This document shows, piece after piece, positions 56,276 to 64,000 of a stretch of 64,000 nucleotides of DNA. Origin of the DNA: Massilia rhizosphaerae (GTDB taxonomy: Bacteria > Pseudomonadota > Gammaproteobacteria > Burkholderiales > Burkholderiaceae_D); assembly GCF_016093545.1 (NCBI RefSeq), contig NZ_JADKYX010000003.1, forward strand, positions 62,001 through 126,000, in the 5' to 3' direction. The translations under genes were made by a program, and so were the position numbers. Every line of letters starts with the position of its first letter. Position 1 is the stretch's first letter. Below the pieces are notes generated by a model, which saw only the letters and a list, made by a program, of their open reading frames with translations, did no database searches and was not told the origin of the DNA.

Positions 56276-57298
56276 GTGCAAATTGGTCCCTATACGCTGC
56301 GTAACAATGTCTTCGTCGCCCCGATGGCCGGGGTGACCGACCGTCCGTTCCGCCAACTGTGCAAGAAGCTGGGCGCGGGCTATGCGGTGTCCGAGATGGC
56401 GGCGTCGAACCCGCGCCTGTGGGCCAGCGAAAAATCGTCGCGCCGCACGGACCACGAAGGCGAGATGGAGCCGAAAGCCGTGCAGATCGCCGGCGCCGAC
56501 CCGCACGACCTGGCCGAATGCGCGAAGTTCAACGTCGAGCGCGGCGCCCAGATCATCGACATCAACATGGGGTGCCCCGTCAAGAAGGTGTGCAACAACT
56601 GGTGCGGCTCCGCGCTGCTGCAGCACGAAGACCTCGTGCAGCGCATCCTGGAGGCCGTCGTGAACGCCGTCGACGTGCCCGTCACCCTGAAATTCCGCAC
56701 CGGCTGGGATCGCCAGAACAAGAACGCGCTGACCATCGCCCGGATGGCCGAGGCCGCCGGCATCGCCATGCTGACCCTGCACGGCCGCACCCGCGCCGAC
56801 GGCTACAAGGGGGACGCCGAGTACGACACCATCGCCGCCGTCAAGGCCGCGGTGAAGATTCCCGTCGTGGCCAACGGCGACATCACGACGCCGGACAAGG
56901 CGAAGTTCGTGCTCGACCATACGGGCGCGGATGCCGTCATGATCGGCCGCGCCGCCCAGGGTCGTCCCTGGATCTGTCGCGAAATCGATTACTTCCTGCG
57001 CACGGGCGCCTACCTGCCGCCGCCGCTCGTGGACGAGGTGCGCGCACTGATGAACGAACACCTGCCCGCCCACTACGCCTTCTACGGCGAATACCTGGGC
57101 GTGCGCACGGCGCGCAAGCATATCGGCTGGTATGTCGAGGACTTGCCCGGCGGCGAAGAATTCCGCCAGCGCATGAACCGTCTGGAATCGACGGCCGAAC
57201 AATTGGCGGCTGTCGATGCGTTTTTTAAATCGCAACACCGGTACGGCGAGCGGTTACAATACCGGCCCGCACATGCAGATACTGCGATTGCCGCCTAA
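56276..57298 (+). CDS. dusB: tRNA-dihydrouridine synthase B
   Basis: A 340-residue FMN enzyme that reduces uridines in the tRNA D-loop. It has the opening IGPYTLRNNVFVAPMAGVTD, INMGCPVKKVCNNWCGSALL with the catalytic Cys, LKFRTGW, LHGRTRADGYKG and MIGRAAQGRPW. The start is a GTG. It lies upstream of fis, the conserved dusB-fis operon. Confidence 0.97.
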   Translation: MQIGPYTLRNNVFVAPMAGVTDRPFRQLCKKLGAGYAVSEMAASNPRLWASEKSSRRTDHEGEMEPKAVQIAGADPHDLAECAKFNVERGAQIIDINMGCPVKKVCNNWCGSALLQHEDLVQRILEAVVNAVDVPVTLKFRTGWDRQNKNALTIARMAEAAGIAMLTLHGRTRADGYKGDAEYDTIAAVKAAVKIPVVANGDITTPDKAKFVLDHTGADAVMIGRAAQGRPWICREIDYFLRTGAYLPPPLVDEVRALMNEHLPAHYAFYGEYLGVRTARKHIGWYVEDLPGGEEFRQRMNRLESTAEQLAAVDAFFKSQHRYGERLQYRPAHADTAIAA

Positions 57299-57373
57299 AA
57301 AATAGTCAAAATAACAAGAGCGTCGGAGACAAACGCTGCCACAAGCAGCATTCAACCAGGATGAAGCAGCAAC

Positions 57374-57607
57374 ATGAGTAAAGAAAGTATCCAGGAAGTC
57401 GTTCAGAAAAGCCTCGAAGACTATTTCAACGACCTGGGCGAGCAGAAACCGACGAATATCTACGACATGATGCTCCTGACCGTCGAAAAGCCGATCCTGC
57501 AGGTGGTGATGACGCGGGCGGAAGGCAATCAGTCGCATGCGGCCCAGATGCTGGGCATTAATCGCAATACATTGCGCAAGAAGTTGCAGGAGCACGGGCT
57601 GCTGTAA
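57374..57607 (+). CDS. fis: Fis family nucleoid-associated regulator
   Basis: A 77-residue DNA-binding protein with the C-terminal helix-turn-helix [19 protein letters not shown]. It is shorter at the N-terminus than E. coli Fis, as is usual in betaproteobacteria. It follows dusB after 75 bases, so expression probably starts at the dusB promoter. Confidence 0.96.
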   Translation: MSKESIQEVVQKSLEDYFNDLGEQKPTNIYDMMLLTVEKPILQVVMTRAEGNQSHAAQMLGINRNTLRKKLQEHGLL

Positions 57608-57702
57608 GCCGCCGGCGGAGGGGCCGGGGCGTGCAGGCGTGCGTCGGCCCTTTGTCCGGCGTGCGCGAGCCCGTCCAGATTTTTTTTCAACAGGCCACTC
57701 CC

Positions 57703-59289
57703 ATGATCAAACAAGCACTCATCTCCGTTTCCGACAAGACCGGCGTCCTCGATTTCGCCCGTGCGCTGTCCGCCCTCGGCGTGAACATCCTGTCCACCGG
57801 CGGCACCGCCAAACTGCTGCAAGACAACGGCGTGCCGGTGACCGAAGTCGCCGACTACACCGGCTTCCCGGAAATGCTCGATGGCCGCGTCAAGACGCTG
57901 CATCCCAAGGTCCACGGCGGCATCCTGGCCCGCCGCGACTTCCCGGAGCACGTTGCCAAGCTGGAAGAGCACGGCATCCCGGAGATCGACATGGTGGTGG
58001 TCAACCTGTATCCGTTCCAGGCGACCGTGGCCAAAGAGCAATGCTCGCTGGAAGACGCGATCGAGAACATCGATATCGGCGGCCCGACCATGCTGCGCTC
58101 GGCCGCCAAGAACCATCGCGACGTCGTCGTCATCGTCGACCCGGCCGACTACGGTCCGGTGCTGGCCGAGATGAAGGGCACGGGTGAGACGGCCGGCAGC
58201 GTCGGCTATGAAACCAAGTTCCGCCTGGCCAAGAAAGTCTTCGCCCACACGGCGCAATACGACGCGGCCATCACGAACTACCTGACGAGCCTGGGCCCGG
58301 ACAAGGACCACGCGAACCGCGCCGCCTACCCGCAGACGCTGAACCTGCACTTCGAAAAAGTCCAGGACATGCGCTACGGCGAAAACCCGCACCAGACGGC
58401 CGCGTTCTACCGCGACCTCGTGCCGGCCGCCGGCAGCCTGGCCAACTACCGCCAGCTGCAGGGCAAGGAACTGTCGTACAACAACATCGCCGACGCGGAC
58501 GCCGCGTGGGAATGCGTCAAGTCGATGGGCGGCTTCAGCCTGCCGGCCGGCTGCGTGATCATCAAGCACGCCAACCCGTGCGGCGTGGCCATCGGCGCCG
58601 ACGCCCTGGACGCTTACCAGCGCGCCCTCAAGACGGACCCGACGTCGGCCTTCGGCGGCATCATCGCCTTCAACGTCCCGGTCGATGGCCCGGCGGCGGA
58701 AGCCATCTCCAAGCTGTTCGTGGAAGTCCTGATCGCCCCGGCGTTCACCGCGGAAGCGCTGCAGATCATGTCCGCCAAGCAGAACGTGCGCGTGCTGGAA
58801 ATCGCCCTCGGCGACGGCATGAACGTCTACGACGTGAAGCGCGTGGGCGGCGGCCTGCTGGTGCAGTCGCCGGACGCCAAGAACGTGGGCATTGGCGACC
58901 TGCGTGTCGTCACCAAGAAGCAGCCGACCCCGCAGCAGCTGCAGGACCTGATGTTCGCCTGGCGCGTCGCCAAGTTCGTCAAGTCGAACGCGATCGTGTT
59001 CTGCGCCGACGGCATGACCCTCGGCGTAGGCGCCGGCCAGATGAGCCGCATCGATTCCGCGCGCATCGCGTCGATCAAGGCGCAGAACGCCGGCCTGTCG
59101 CTGGTGGGCTCGGCCGTGGCGTCGGATGCGTTCTTCCCGTTCCGCGACGGTCTCGACGTCGTCGTCGACGCGGGCGCGACGTGCGTCATCCACCCGGGCG
59201 GTTCGATGCGCGACCAGGAAGTGATCGACGCGGCGGATGAGCGTGGTGTGGTCATGCTCTATACTGGGACGCGTCACTTCCGTCATTGA
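57703..59289 (+). CDS. purH: Bifunctional AICAR transformylase / IMP cyclohydrolase
   Basis: A 528-residue enzyme for the last two steps of IMP synthesis. The N-terminal cyclohydrolase part has [28 protein letters not shown] and [15 protein letters not shown]. The transformylase part has [25 protein letters not shown] and [10 protein letters not shown]. The start at [11 protein letters not shown] (57703) fits the family; the in-frame extension to 57631 is not conserved. Confidence 0.98.
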   Translation: MIKQALISVSDKTGVLDFARALSALGVNILSTGGTAKLLQDNGVPVTEVADYTGFPEMLDGRVKTLHPKVHGGILARRDFPEHVAKLEEHGIPEIDMVVVNLYPFQATVAKEQCSLEDAIENIDIGGPTMLRSAAKNHRDVVVIVDPADYGPVLAEMKGTGETAGSVGYETKFRLAKKVFAHTAQYDAAITNYLTSLGPDKDHANRAAYPQTLNLHFEKVQDMRYGENPHQTAAFYRDLVPAAGSLANYRQLQGKELSYNNIADADAAWECVKSMGGFSLPAGCVIIKHANPCGVAIGADALDAYQRALKTDPTSAFGGIIAFNVPVDGPAAEAISKLFVEVLIAPAFTAEALQIMSAKQNVRVLEIALGDGMNVYDVKRVGGGLLVQSPDAKNVGIGDLRVVTKKQPTPQQLQDLMFAWRVAKFVKSNAIVFCADGMTLGVGAGQMSRIDSARIASIKAQNAGLSLVGSAVASDAFFPFRDGLDVVVDAGATCVIHPGGSMRDQEVIDAADERGVVMLYTGTRHFRH

Positions 59290-59298
59290 TTTGCGATT

Positions 59299-59369
59299 GG
59301 TGGGCGCGGGGCGCCCACCCTACGGCCAGCGACAGTTCGTAGGGTGGGCACCCCGTGCCCACCGTATGC
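59299..59369. repeat. Head-to-head GTAGGGTGGGC palindrome pair between purH and ruvC
   Basis: Units at 59299-59324 and 59338-59369 face each other across 13 bases. Each can fold on itself, and together they form a larger inverted repeat. It is the same family as at 560-658 and 60624-60687. Confidence 0.85.
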
Positions 59370-59462
59370 ATGCCGACCACCGGCGTGGCGGTTTTGGCAT
59401 TGACCTGTGTTTTTGCACAGTATTTTTCCCACGAAACACCCTCGCCGGTATAACATTCGATA

Positions 59463-60008
59463 ATGATTATTCTCGGCATCGACCCCGGCCTGCGCACGAC
59501 AGGGTTCGGCGTCATCGAAAAACAAGGCAACCGGCTGCGCTACATCGCGTCCGGCACCATCAAGACGGGCAGCGAAGGTGCGTTGCCGCCGCGCCTGAAA
59601 GTGATCCTGGCCGGCGTGAGCGAAATTATCGCCACCTACCAGCCGGCCTGCGCGGCCATCGAAAAAGTCTTCGTCAACGTCAATCCGCAATCCACGCTGC
59701 TGCTGGGCCAGGCGCGCGGCGCCGCGATTACGGCCCTCGTCGGCGCCGACCTCGAGGTGGCGGAGTACACGCCCACGCAAGTGAAACAGGCCGTCGTCGG
59801 CACCGGCAAGGCCGTCAAGGCGCAGGTCCAGGACATGGTCGCGCGCCTCCTCAAGCTGCCGGGCCTGCCGGGCACGGACGCGGCCGATGCGCTCGGCATT
59901 GCCATCTGCCACGCCAACAGCCATGATGCGCTGGCATTGATGGGCGGGCTCGCACCTGGCAATCCGAAGAAGCCGACGCTGCACATGAAGCGCGGCCGCC
60001 TCGTCTAA
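59463..60008 (+). CDS. ruvC: Holliday junction resolvase RuvC
   Basis: A 181-residue endonuclease of homologous recombination. Catalytic acidic residues are in [34 protein letters not shown] and [14 protein letters not shown]. Standard length. First of ruvC-ruvA-ruvB. Confidence 0.97.
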   Translation: MIILGIDPGLRTTGFGVIEKQGNRLRYIASGTIKTGSEGALPPRLKVILAGVSEIIATYQPACAAIEKVFVNVNPQSTLLLGQARGAAITALVGADLEVAEYTPTQVKQAVVGTGKAVKAQVQDMVARLLKLPGLPGTDAADALGIAICHANSHDALALMGGLAPGNPKKPTLHMKRGRLV

Positions 60009-60024
60009 TTACTGAAAGGTCACC

Positions 60025-60603
60025 ATGATCGGTCGTCTCTCCGGAGTCCTGCTGGAAAAGAACCCGCCGCAAGTGCTCGTCGATTGCCAAGGTGTCGGCT
60101 ATGAGGTCGACGTGCCGATGAGCACGTTCTACAACCTGCCGCACACGGGCGAGCGCGTCACCCTGTTCACGCACTACGTCGTGCGCGAGGATGCGCACCT
60201 GCTGTTCGGCTTCGGGTCGGCCAACGAGCGGGCCGTGTTCCGCCAGCTGATCAAGATCACCGGCGTCGGCGCGCGCACGGCGCTGGCGATCCTGTCCGGC
60301 ATGACGGTGGCCGATCTCGCCCAGGCCGTGACCTTGCAGGAAAGCGGCCGCCTGATCAAGGTGCCGGGCATCGGCAAGAAGACGGCCGAGCGCCTGCTGC
60401 TGGAACTGAAGGGCAAACTGGGGGCCGACATCGGCGCCGTGGCCGGCGCCCCGCGCGACGATGCGCAGGCAGACGTGCTCAATGCGCTGCTGGCTTTGGG
60501 GTATTCTGACAAGGAAGCCCTCGTCGCGATCAAGAATATGCCGGCCGGGACCAATGTGTCCGACGGCATCAAGTTCGCGTTGAAGGCGCTCTCGAAGGCA
60601 TGA
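60025..60603 (+). CDS. ruvA: Holliday junction branch migration protein RuvA
   Basis: A 192-residue junction-binding protein, starting [20 protein letters not shown]. It has two helix-hairpin-helix motifs ([16 protein letters not shown] and [16 protein letters not shown]) and a C-terminal RuvB-contact domain. It is 16 bases after ruvC. Confidence 0.97.
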   Translation: MIGRLSGVLLEKNPPQVLVDCQGVGYEVDVPMSTFYNLPHTGERVTLFTHYVVREDAHLLFGFGSANERAVFRQLIKITGVGARTALAILSGMTVADLAQAVTLQESGRLIKVPGIGKKTAERLLLELKGKLGADIGAVAGAPRDDAQADVLNALLALGYSDKEALVAIKNMPAGTNVSDGIKFALKALSKA

Positions 60604-60623
60604 TTTTCGTGGCTGGACGCAGT

Positions 60624-60687
60624 GGTGGGCACGGGGTGCCCACCCTACGCAATAATCGGCCGTAGGGTGGGCACCCCGTGCCCACCG
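60624..60687. repeat. Head-to-head GTAGGGTGGGC palindrome pair inside the ruv cluster
   Basis: Units at 60624-60649 and 60661-60687 face each other across 11 bases, between ruvA and ruvB. They lengthen the intergenic gap to about 100 bases and end 17 bases before the ruvB start, so they may affect ruvB mRNA. Confidence 0.85.
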
Positions 60688-60704
60688 ATTCATCAGTTAA
60701 CGTT

Positions 60705-61772
60705 ATGAGCATCCAGACCGACAATTTCACCGAACAGCGCATTATCGACGCCGCGCCGGCCTCGCCCAACGAGGAGGCGATCGAGCGCGCGCTGCGTCCC
60801 AAGCATCTGGACGAATACGTCGGCCAGGAAAAGATCCGCGACCAGCTCGAAATCTTCATTCACGCGGCCAGAAAGCGCCGCGAAGCGCTCGACCATACGC
60901 TGCTGTTCGGCCCGCCGGGCCTGGGCAAGACGACGCTCGCGCACATCATCGCGCGCGAGATGGGCGTCAACCTGCGCCAGACGTCCGGCCCCGTGCTGGA
61001 GCGCCCCGGCGACCTGGCCGCGCTGCTGACGAACCTGGAAGCGAACGACGTCCTGTTCATCGACGAGATCCACCGTCTGTCGCCGGTGGTCGAGGAGATC
61101 CTGTACCCGGCGCTGGAAGACTACCAGATCGACATCATGATCGGCGAAGGCCCGGCCGCGCGGTCCGTGAAGCTCGACCTGCAGCCGTTCACGCTCGTCG
61201 GCGCCACCACGCGCGCGGGCATGCTGACGAATCCGCTGCGCGACCGCTTCGGCATCGTCGCCCGGCTGGAGTTCTACAACGTCGAGGAACTGACGAAGAT
61301 CGTCGCGCGCAGCGCCGCGCTGCTGGAAGCGCCGATCGACGAGGCGGGCGCGCGCGAAGTCGCCCGGCGCGCGCGCGGCACGCCCCGCATCGCCAACCGC
61401 CTGCTGCGCCGCGTGCGCGATTACGCGGAAGTGAAGGGCAACGGCGAGATCACTCAGGACATGGCGGACCGGGCGCTGCGCATGCTGGACGTGGACACGG
61501 TCGGCTTCGACGTGATGGACAGGAAGCTCCTGGAAGCGGTGCTGTTCAAGTTCGCCGGCGGGCCGGTCGGCATCGGCAACCTGGCCGCCGCCATCGGCGA
61601 AGCGGCGGACACCATCGAGGACGTGCTGGAACCGTTCCTGATCCAGCAGGGCTATCTGCAGCGCACGCCGCGCGGCCGCATCGCGACGCCGCAGGCCTAC
61701 AGGCATTTCGGCATCGCCGCGCCGCGCATCAGCCCGACCGGCGATCTGTGGGACAACCTGCCCCCGGCATGA
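60705..61772 (+). CDS. ruvB: Holliday junction branch migration helicase RuvB
   Basis: A 355-residue AAA+ motor of branch migration. It has Walker [10 protein letters not shown], Walker [14 protein letters not shown], sensor [18 protein letters not shown] and Arg-finger region, and C-terminal winged helix with [17 protein letters not shown] take the ATG at 60705 ([13 protein letters not shown]); an in-frame GTG at 60678 lies within the palindromic repeat and is unlikely. Confidence 0.97.
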   Translation: MSIQTDNFTEQRIIDAAPASPNEEAIERALRPKHLDEYVGQEKIRDQLEIFIHAARKRREALDHTLLFGPPGLGKTTLAHIIAREMGVNLRQTSGPVLERPGDLAALLTNLEANDVLFIDEIHRLSPVVEEILYPALEDYQIDIMIGEGPAARSVKLDLQPFTLVGATTRAGMLTNPLRDRFGIVARLEFYNVEELTKIVARSAALLEAPIDEAGAREVARRARGTPRIANRLLRRVRDYAEVKGNGEITQDMADRALRMLDVDTVGFDVMDRKLLEAVLFKFAGGPVGIGNLAAAIGEAADTIEDVLEPFLIQQGYLQRTPRGRIATPQAYRHFGIAAPRISPTGDLWDNLPPA

Positions 61773-61782
61773 CGTTTGTCGT

Positions 61783-61809
61783 GAAAAAAACGACGGCGTA
61801 ATGCGCCGT
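61783..61809 (-). terminator. Probable rho-independent terminator of the small membrane protein gene
   Basis: On the minus strand, ACGGCG and CGCCGT form a short stem followed by CGTTTTTTT, immediately after the stop codon. Confidence 0.65.
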
Positions 61810-62217
61810 TCAGGACAGCGCCGGCTCGGAGCGGTCGCGCTTGCGCATGGGGCGCTGGCGGCGGTCGGGGATGGCGGGGAAGACGAAGCCGATGAACATC
61901 AGCACGGAGGCCGCGAGCAGCAGGCCGCCGCACCACAACATCTCTTCCTGGTGACGCGTCCACAGGATGGCGAGGCTGAGCGCCATCGGCAGCATCAGCA
62001 GGAGGCCGCCCAGCGCGCGCAATGGGATCGACCGGCGCATGCGGGATGCCAGCAGGGCGATGTACAGGAAGCTTCCCGAGATCAAGCCGATGCCGAACAG
62101 GCCGCCCAGTACGGGCCAGCCGGGCAGGCCCCGGGTGCTGATGTCGGACAGGACCAGCGCAGGCACCATCGGGATGGCGATGGCGATCAGGAAAGACAGG
62201 AACCGCAGGAAAATCAT
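61810..62217 (-). CDS. Small hypothetical membrane protein with four helices
   Basis: A 135-residue inner-membrane protein. Hydrophobic segments lie at about 2-24, 34-56, 63-83 and 90-112, and the tail is basic and hydrophilic (DRRQRPMRKRDRSEP). The start is set at 62217 (MIFLRFLSFLIAIA) because GGAGGT ends six bases before it; the ATG at 62223 would touch that site. I do not recognise a family. Convergent with ruvB. Confidence 0.7.
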   Translation of the reverse strand: MIFLRFLSFLIAIAIPMVPALVLSDISTRGLPGWPVLGGLFGIGLISGSFLYIALLASRMRRSIPLRALGGLLLMLPMALSLAILWTRHQEEMLWCGGLLLAASVLMFIGFVFPAIPDRRQRPMRKRDRSEPALS

Positions 62218-62357
62218 GCGCATACCTCCAAGCGGTTCTGGATTGCGGATCGATAAGTCATGCAGCGCCATGTCCGGTGAATGAACTATTCACCAGATTA
62301 GCATAGCGCCACCGGATCTGGCGCGCACAATACGCAAACGTTGTCTTTACAATTGTC

Positions 62358-62813
62358 CTATTCCTGGCGTAGCCAGACTTGCGAGCGGCCGAACATCGGC
62401 ACGCCGACATAGCCCCGTACTTCGATCTTCCGGCCGCCTTCGTGGACGCTCAGTTTGCTCTTGTAAACCTTGCCGTTCTTGGGGTCGAGGATCTCGCCGC
62501 CCGTGTACTCGTCGCCGTCCTTCCTGAGCCCGGAGAGGATCGTCATGCCGATGATCGGCTGGTCCTTGCGCGCATCCCGGCACGAGGTGCATTTCGGATT
62601 CTGGTCCTGGTCGGGAGTGCGGAACAGTTTTTCGATCTTGCCCTGCAGTTCGCCCTGGTTCTCCGTGATGCGGATCAAGGCGGTCGGCTTGCCGGAAGCG
62701 TCGTCGATGGTCTTCCACAAGCCGACCGGCGAGGCGTCCTGGGCCCAGGCAAGCGGGGTGGCGAGGGCGGTGGCGAAGGCCGCGAGGGCGGCGGCGCGGA
62801 TCAGGGGGCGCAT
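62358..62813 (-). CDS. DUF2147 family exported protein
   Basis: A 151-residue protein with a signal peptide ending near LAWAQ. It has the DUF2147 pattern: VGLWKTIDDASGKPTALIRI, GKIEKLFR, CTSCRDARKDQPIIGM, the segment starting GGEILDPKNGKVY, and RGYVGVPMFGRSQVWLR. A small beta-barrel (lipocalin-like) fold is expected, with unknown ligand. AGGAG precedes the ATG. Confidence 0.92.
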   Translation of the reverse strand: MRPLIRAAALAAFATALATPLAWAQDASPVGLWKTIDDASGKPTALIRITENQGELQGKIEKLFRTPDQDQNPKCTSCRDARKDQPIIGMTILSGLRKDGDEYTGGEILDPKNGKVYKSKLSVHEGGRKIEVRGYVGVPMFGRSQVWLRQE

Positions 62814-62904
62814 AGTGTCTCCTTATTGGATTATCGGTGTCGTGTTCTCCCAGTGTAGCAAACTGCACGGTCGTGCGGTAAACGTCGGCATCCCTGTGGC
62901 CGCG

Positions 62905-63441
62905 TCACGCCACGTCCGGCAGCAACAGCAGGATATCCGTCGGCCCGACGTCGACGCCCAGTTGCGAGAACAAGGTCGTGGCCTGGCCCCGGTGGTGCGT
63001 CTGGTGGTTGAACACGTGCAGCAGGACGTCGCCCAGCAGTTTCGTGCTGGCGACGCCCTTGATCGACGTCCAGCTGAACGGCTCTTCCAGCTGCGCCGGC
63101 CGGACTTCGGCGGCGAAGGCGATGATGGCCGCGTCCAGCTTCGCGCGCATCGCCTGCAGCTCGTCCAGGGTGGCGCACAGGTACTGGTCCAGCGACGTCG
63201 GCCGCGGCAAGTCGTCCAGGCAGCGCAGCGACGTGAAGCCGGGCCGGTTGGCACCGATGCGCTTGAACCAGATGAGGTCCGCGATCACGATGTGGACGAG
63301 CGTCCCGAACACGGAACCGAAGAACGCGCCGCGGTCTTCGTGCAGCCGGTCCGCCGGCAAGGTGGCGGCCGCGTCGTACAACTTGCGGTTCATCCATTGG
63401 TTGTAGGCGGCCAGATGGGCAAAGTGGGAAGTCATGGTCAT
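62905..63441 (-). CDS. DinB-family four-helix protein
   Basis: A 178-residue protein of the DinB/YfiT fold. The metal-binding histidines are probably the one in LVHIVIADLIWFKR and two in HVFNHQTHHRGQ. The opening HFAHLAAYNQWMN is typical. Family members are thiol-dependent transferases or stress proteins; the substrate is not known. GGAG lies before the ATG at 63441. Confidence 0.88.
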   Translation of the reverse strand: MTMTSHFAHLAAYNQWMNRKLYDAAATLPADRLHEDRGAFFGSVFGTLVHIVIADLIWFKRIGANRPGFTSLRCLDDLPRPTSLDQYLCATLDELQAMRAKLDAAIIAFAAEVRPAQLEEPFSWTSIKGVASTKLLGDVLLHVFNHQTHHRGQATTLFSQLGVDVGPTDILLLLPDVA

Positions 63442-63452
63442 TCGGGCTCCGA

Positions 63453-63482
63453 TAAAAAAACGCGCCGGTGTGAACCGGCGCG
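63453..63482 (-). terminator. Rho-independent terminator after valS
   Basis: On the minus strand, stem CGCGCCGGT with ACCGGCGCG followed by seven T. It lies just after the valS stop and before the DinB-like gene. Confidence 0.9.
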
Positions 63483-63515
63483 TCGTTCAGGGTGCGCAGG
63501 GCAGTGCGCGCGGCA

Positions 63516-64000
63516 TCAGGCCGGCGGCAGCTTGGCGAACTGCTCGTTCAGCTTGGACAGGGTGGCGCTGAAGTTTTCCAGGCGCTCGCGTTCCTGGGCG
63601 ACGACGGCCGCCGGTGCGCGGGCGACGAAGCTTTCGCTGGACAGCTTGGCCGTAGCCTTGCCGATCTCGCCTTCGATGCGCGCGATCTCCTTTTTCAGGC
63701 GTTCGCGTTCGGCGGCGACGTCGATCTCCACCTTCAGCATCAGCTTCGTCGTGCCGACGATGGCGACGGCGGCCGGCGAATCCGGCAGCGCGTCGACGAT
63801 CTGCACTTCCGACAGCTTGGCCAGCAGCGCGACGTACGGTGCGAAGCCGGCGGCGGCAGCGCGGTCTGCGTCGTTCGCCGGCTCGACGATCAGCGGCACG
63901 CGCACGGACGGCGCCAGCTTCATTTCGCCGCGCAGGTTGCGGGTGGCGTCGGTGACCTTCTTGAACTGCTCCATCCAGGCTTCCGCGTCCGGGTCGATCA
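63516..64000 (-). CDS. valS: Valyl-tRNA synthetase, C-terminal part (5' end outside window)
   Basis: The frame stays open to the right edge of the window (reading [14 protein letters not shown]), so only the last 161 or so residues are seen. The fragment contains [17 protein letters not shown], the tail of the anticodon-binding domain, and the C-terminal coiled-coil arm ([19 protein letters not shown] and the segment ending ERERLENF) that contacts tRNA. The catalytic domain lies outside. Confidence 0.92.
   Translation of the reverse strand, partial: IDPDAEAWMEQFKKVTDATRNLRGEMKLAPSVRVPLIVEPANDADRAAAAGFAPYVALLAKLSEVQIVDALPDSPAAVAIVGTTKLMLKVEIDVAAERERLKKEIARIEGEIGKATAKLSSESFVARAPAAVVAQERERLENFSATLSKLNEQFAKLPPA

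Overview
The window looks like chromosomal DNA of a high-GC betaproteobacterium of the Oxalobacteraceae, close to Massilia. This is inferred from gene order and protein character: def-fmt / LysM protein / dprA-smg-topB, dusB-fis-purH-ruvCAB, rplM-rpsI, argC-bactofilin-erpA, a Coq7-type ubiquinone hydroxylase and abundant GTAGGGTGGGC palindromes. No rRNA, tRNA, integrase, transposase gene or CRISPR array was recognised.

Layout. 1-555: tail of an ABC-2 permease. 663-4439: metH on the minus strand. 4767-5000: a lone BrnA-like antitoxin. 5319-6721: a compact type VI secretion cassette of Hcp, a BPSL0067-type Cys/His amidase-like effector and a coupled signal-peptide protein that is the probable immunity partner. 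6847-14392: translation, DNA-uptake and topology housekeeping genes (fmt, def, LysM protein, dprA, smg, topB). 14514-24527: a lone antitoxin-like gene, an ABC permease/M1 peptidase fusion with its ATPase, coq7, an OsmC protein, a NatAB-like ABC pair and a secreted S33 hydrolase. 24824-25658: rplM-rpsI.

26339-42691 is the accessory highlight: a co-directional run of about 16 kb that I read as one ribosomally synthesised, post-translationally modified peptide (RiPP) system. It holds two short precursor genes (52 and 51 aa, 32898-33056 and 33109-33264) with acidic leaders, a Gly-Gly cleavage site and near-identical 13-residue two-cysteine cores. With them are a radical SAM/SPASM maturase, a TolC channel, an HlyD-like adaptor, a C39-peptidase ABC exporter and a second NHLM-type ABC protein. 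Less usual companions are a sensor-like membrane protein without an output domain, a protein joining a sensor/HAMP module to an MFS transporter, two solute-binding proteins with no cognate permease, and an unrecognised helical protein. Upstream is an AT-rich leader with a good sigma70-like promoter and an imperfect palindrome. The inferred flow is: the maturase modifies the core, the C39 domain removes the leader, the ABC/HlyD/TolC assembly exports the product, and the sensor and binding proteins monitor or regulate.

42566-42772 is a 207-bp inverted-repeat element that supplies the last 42 or so codons of the final gene of that operon. After it come argC, a bactofilin, erpA, a GH8 exo-oligoxylanase and GH3 glycosidase pair, DUF2145 and its partner, anmK, an M23 peptidase, tyrS-dtd, a PEBP-like protein, a histidine phosphatase, dusB-fis, purH, ruvC-ruvA-ruvB, small membrane and periplasmic proteins, a DinB-like protein and the 3' end of valS at the right edge. 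Long antisense ORFs are abundant because of the high GC content and were ignored.
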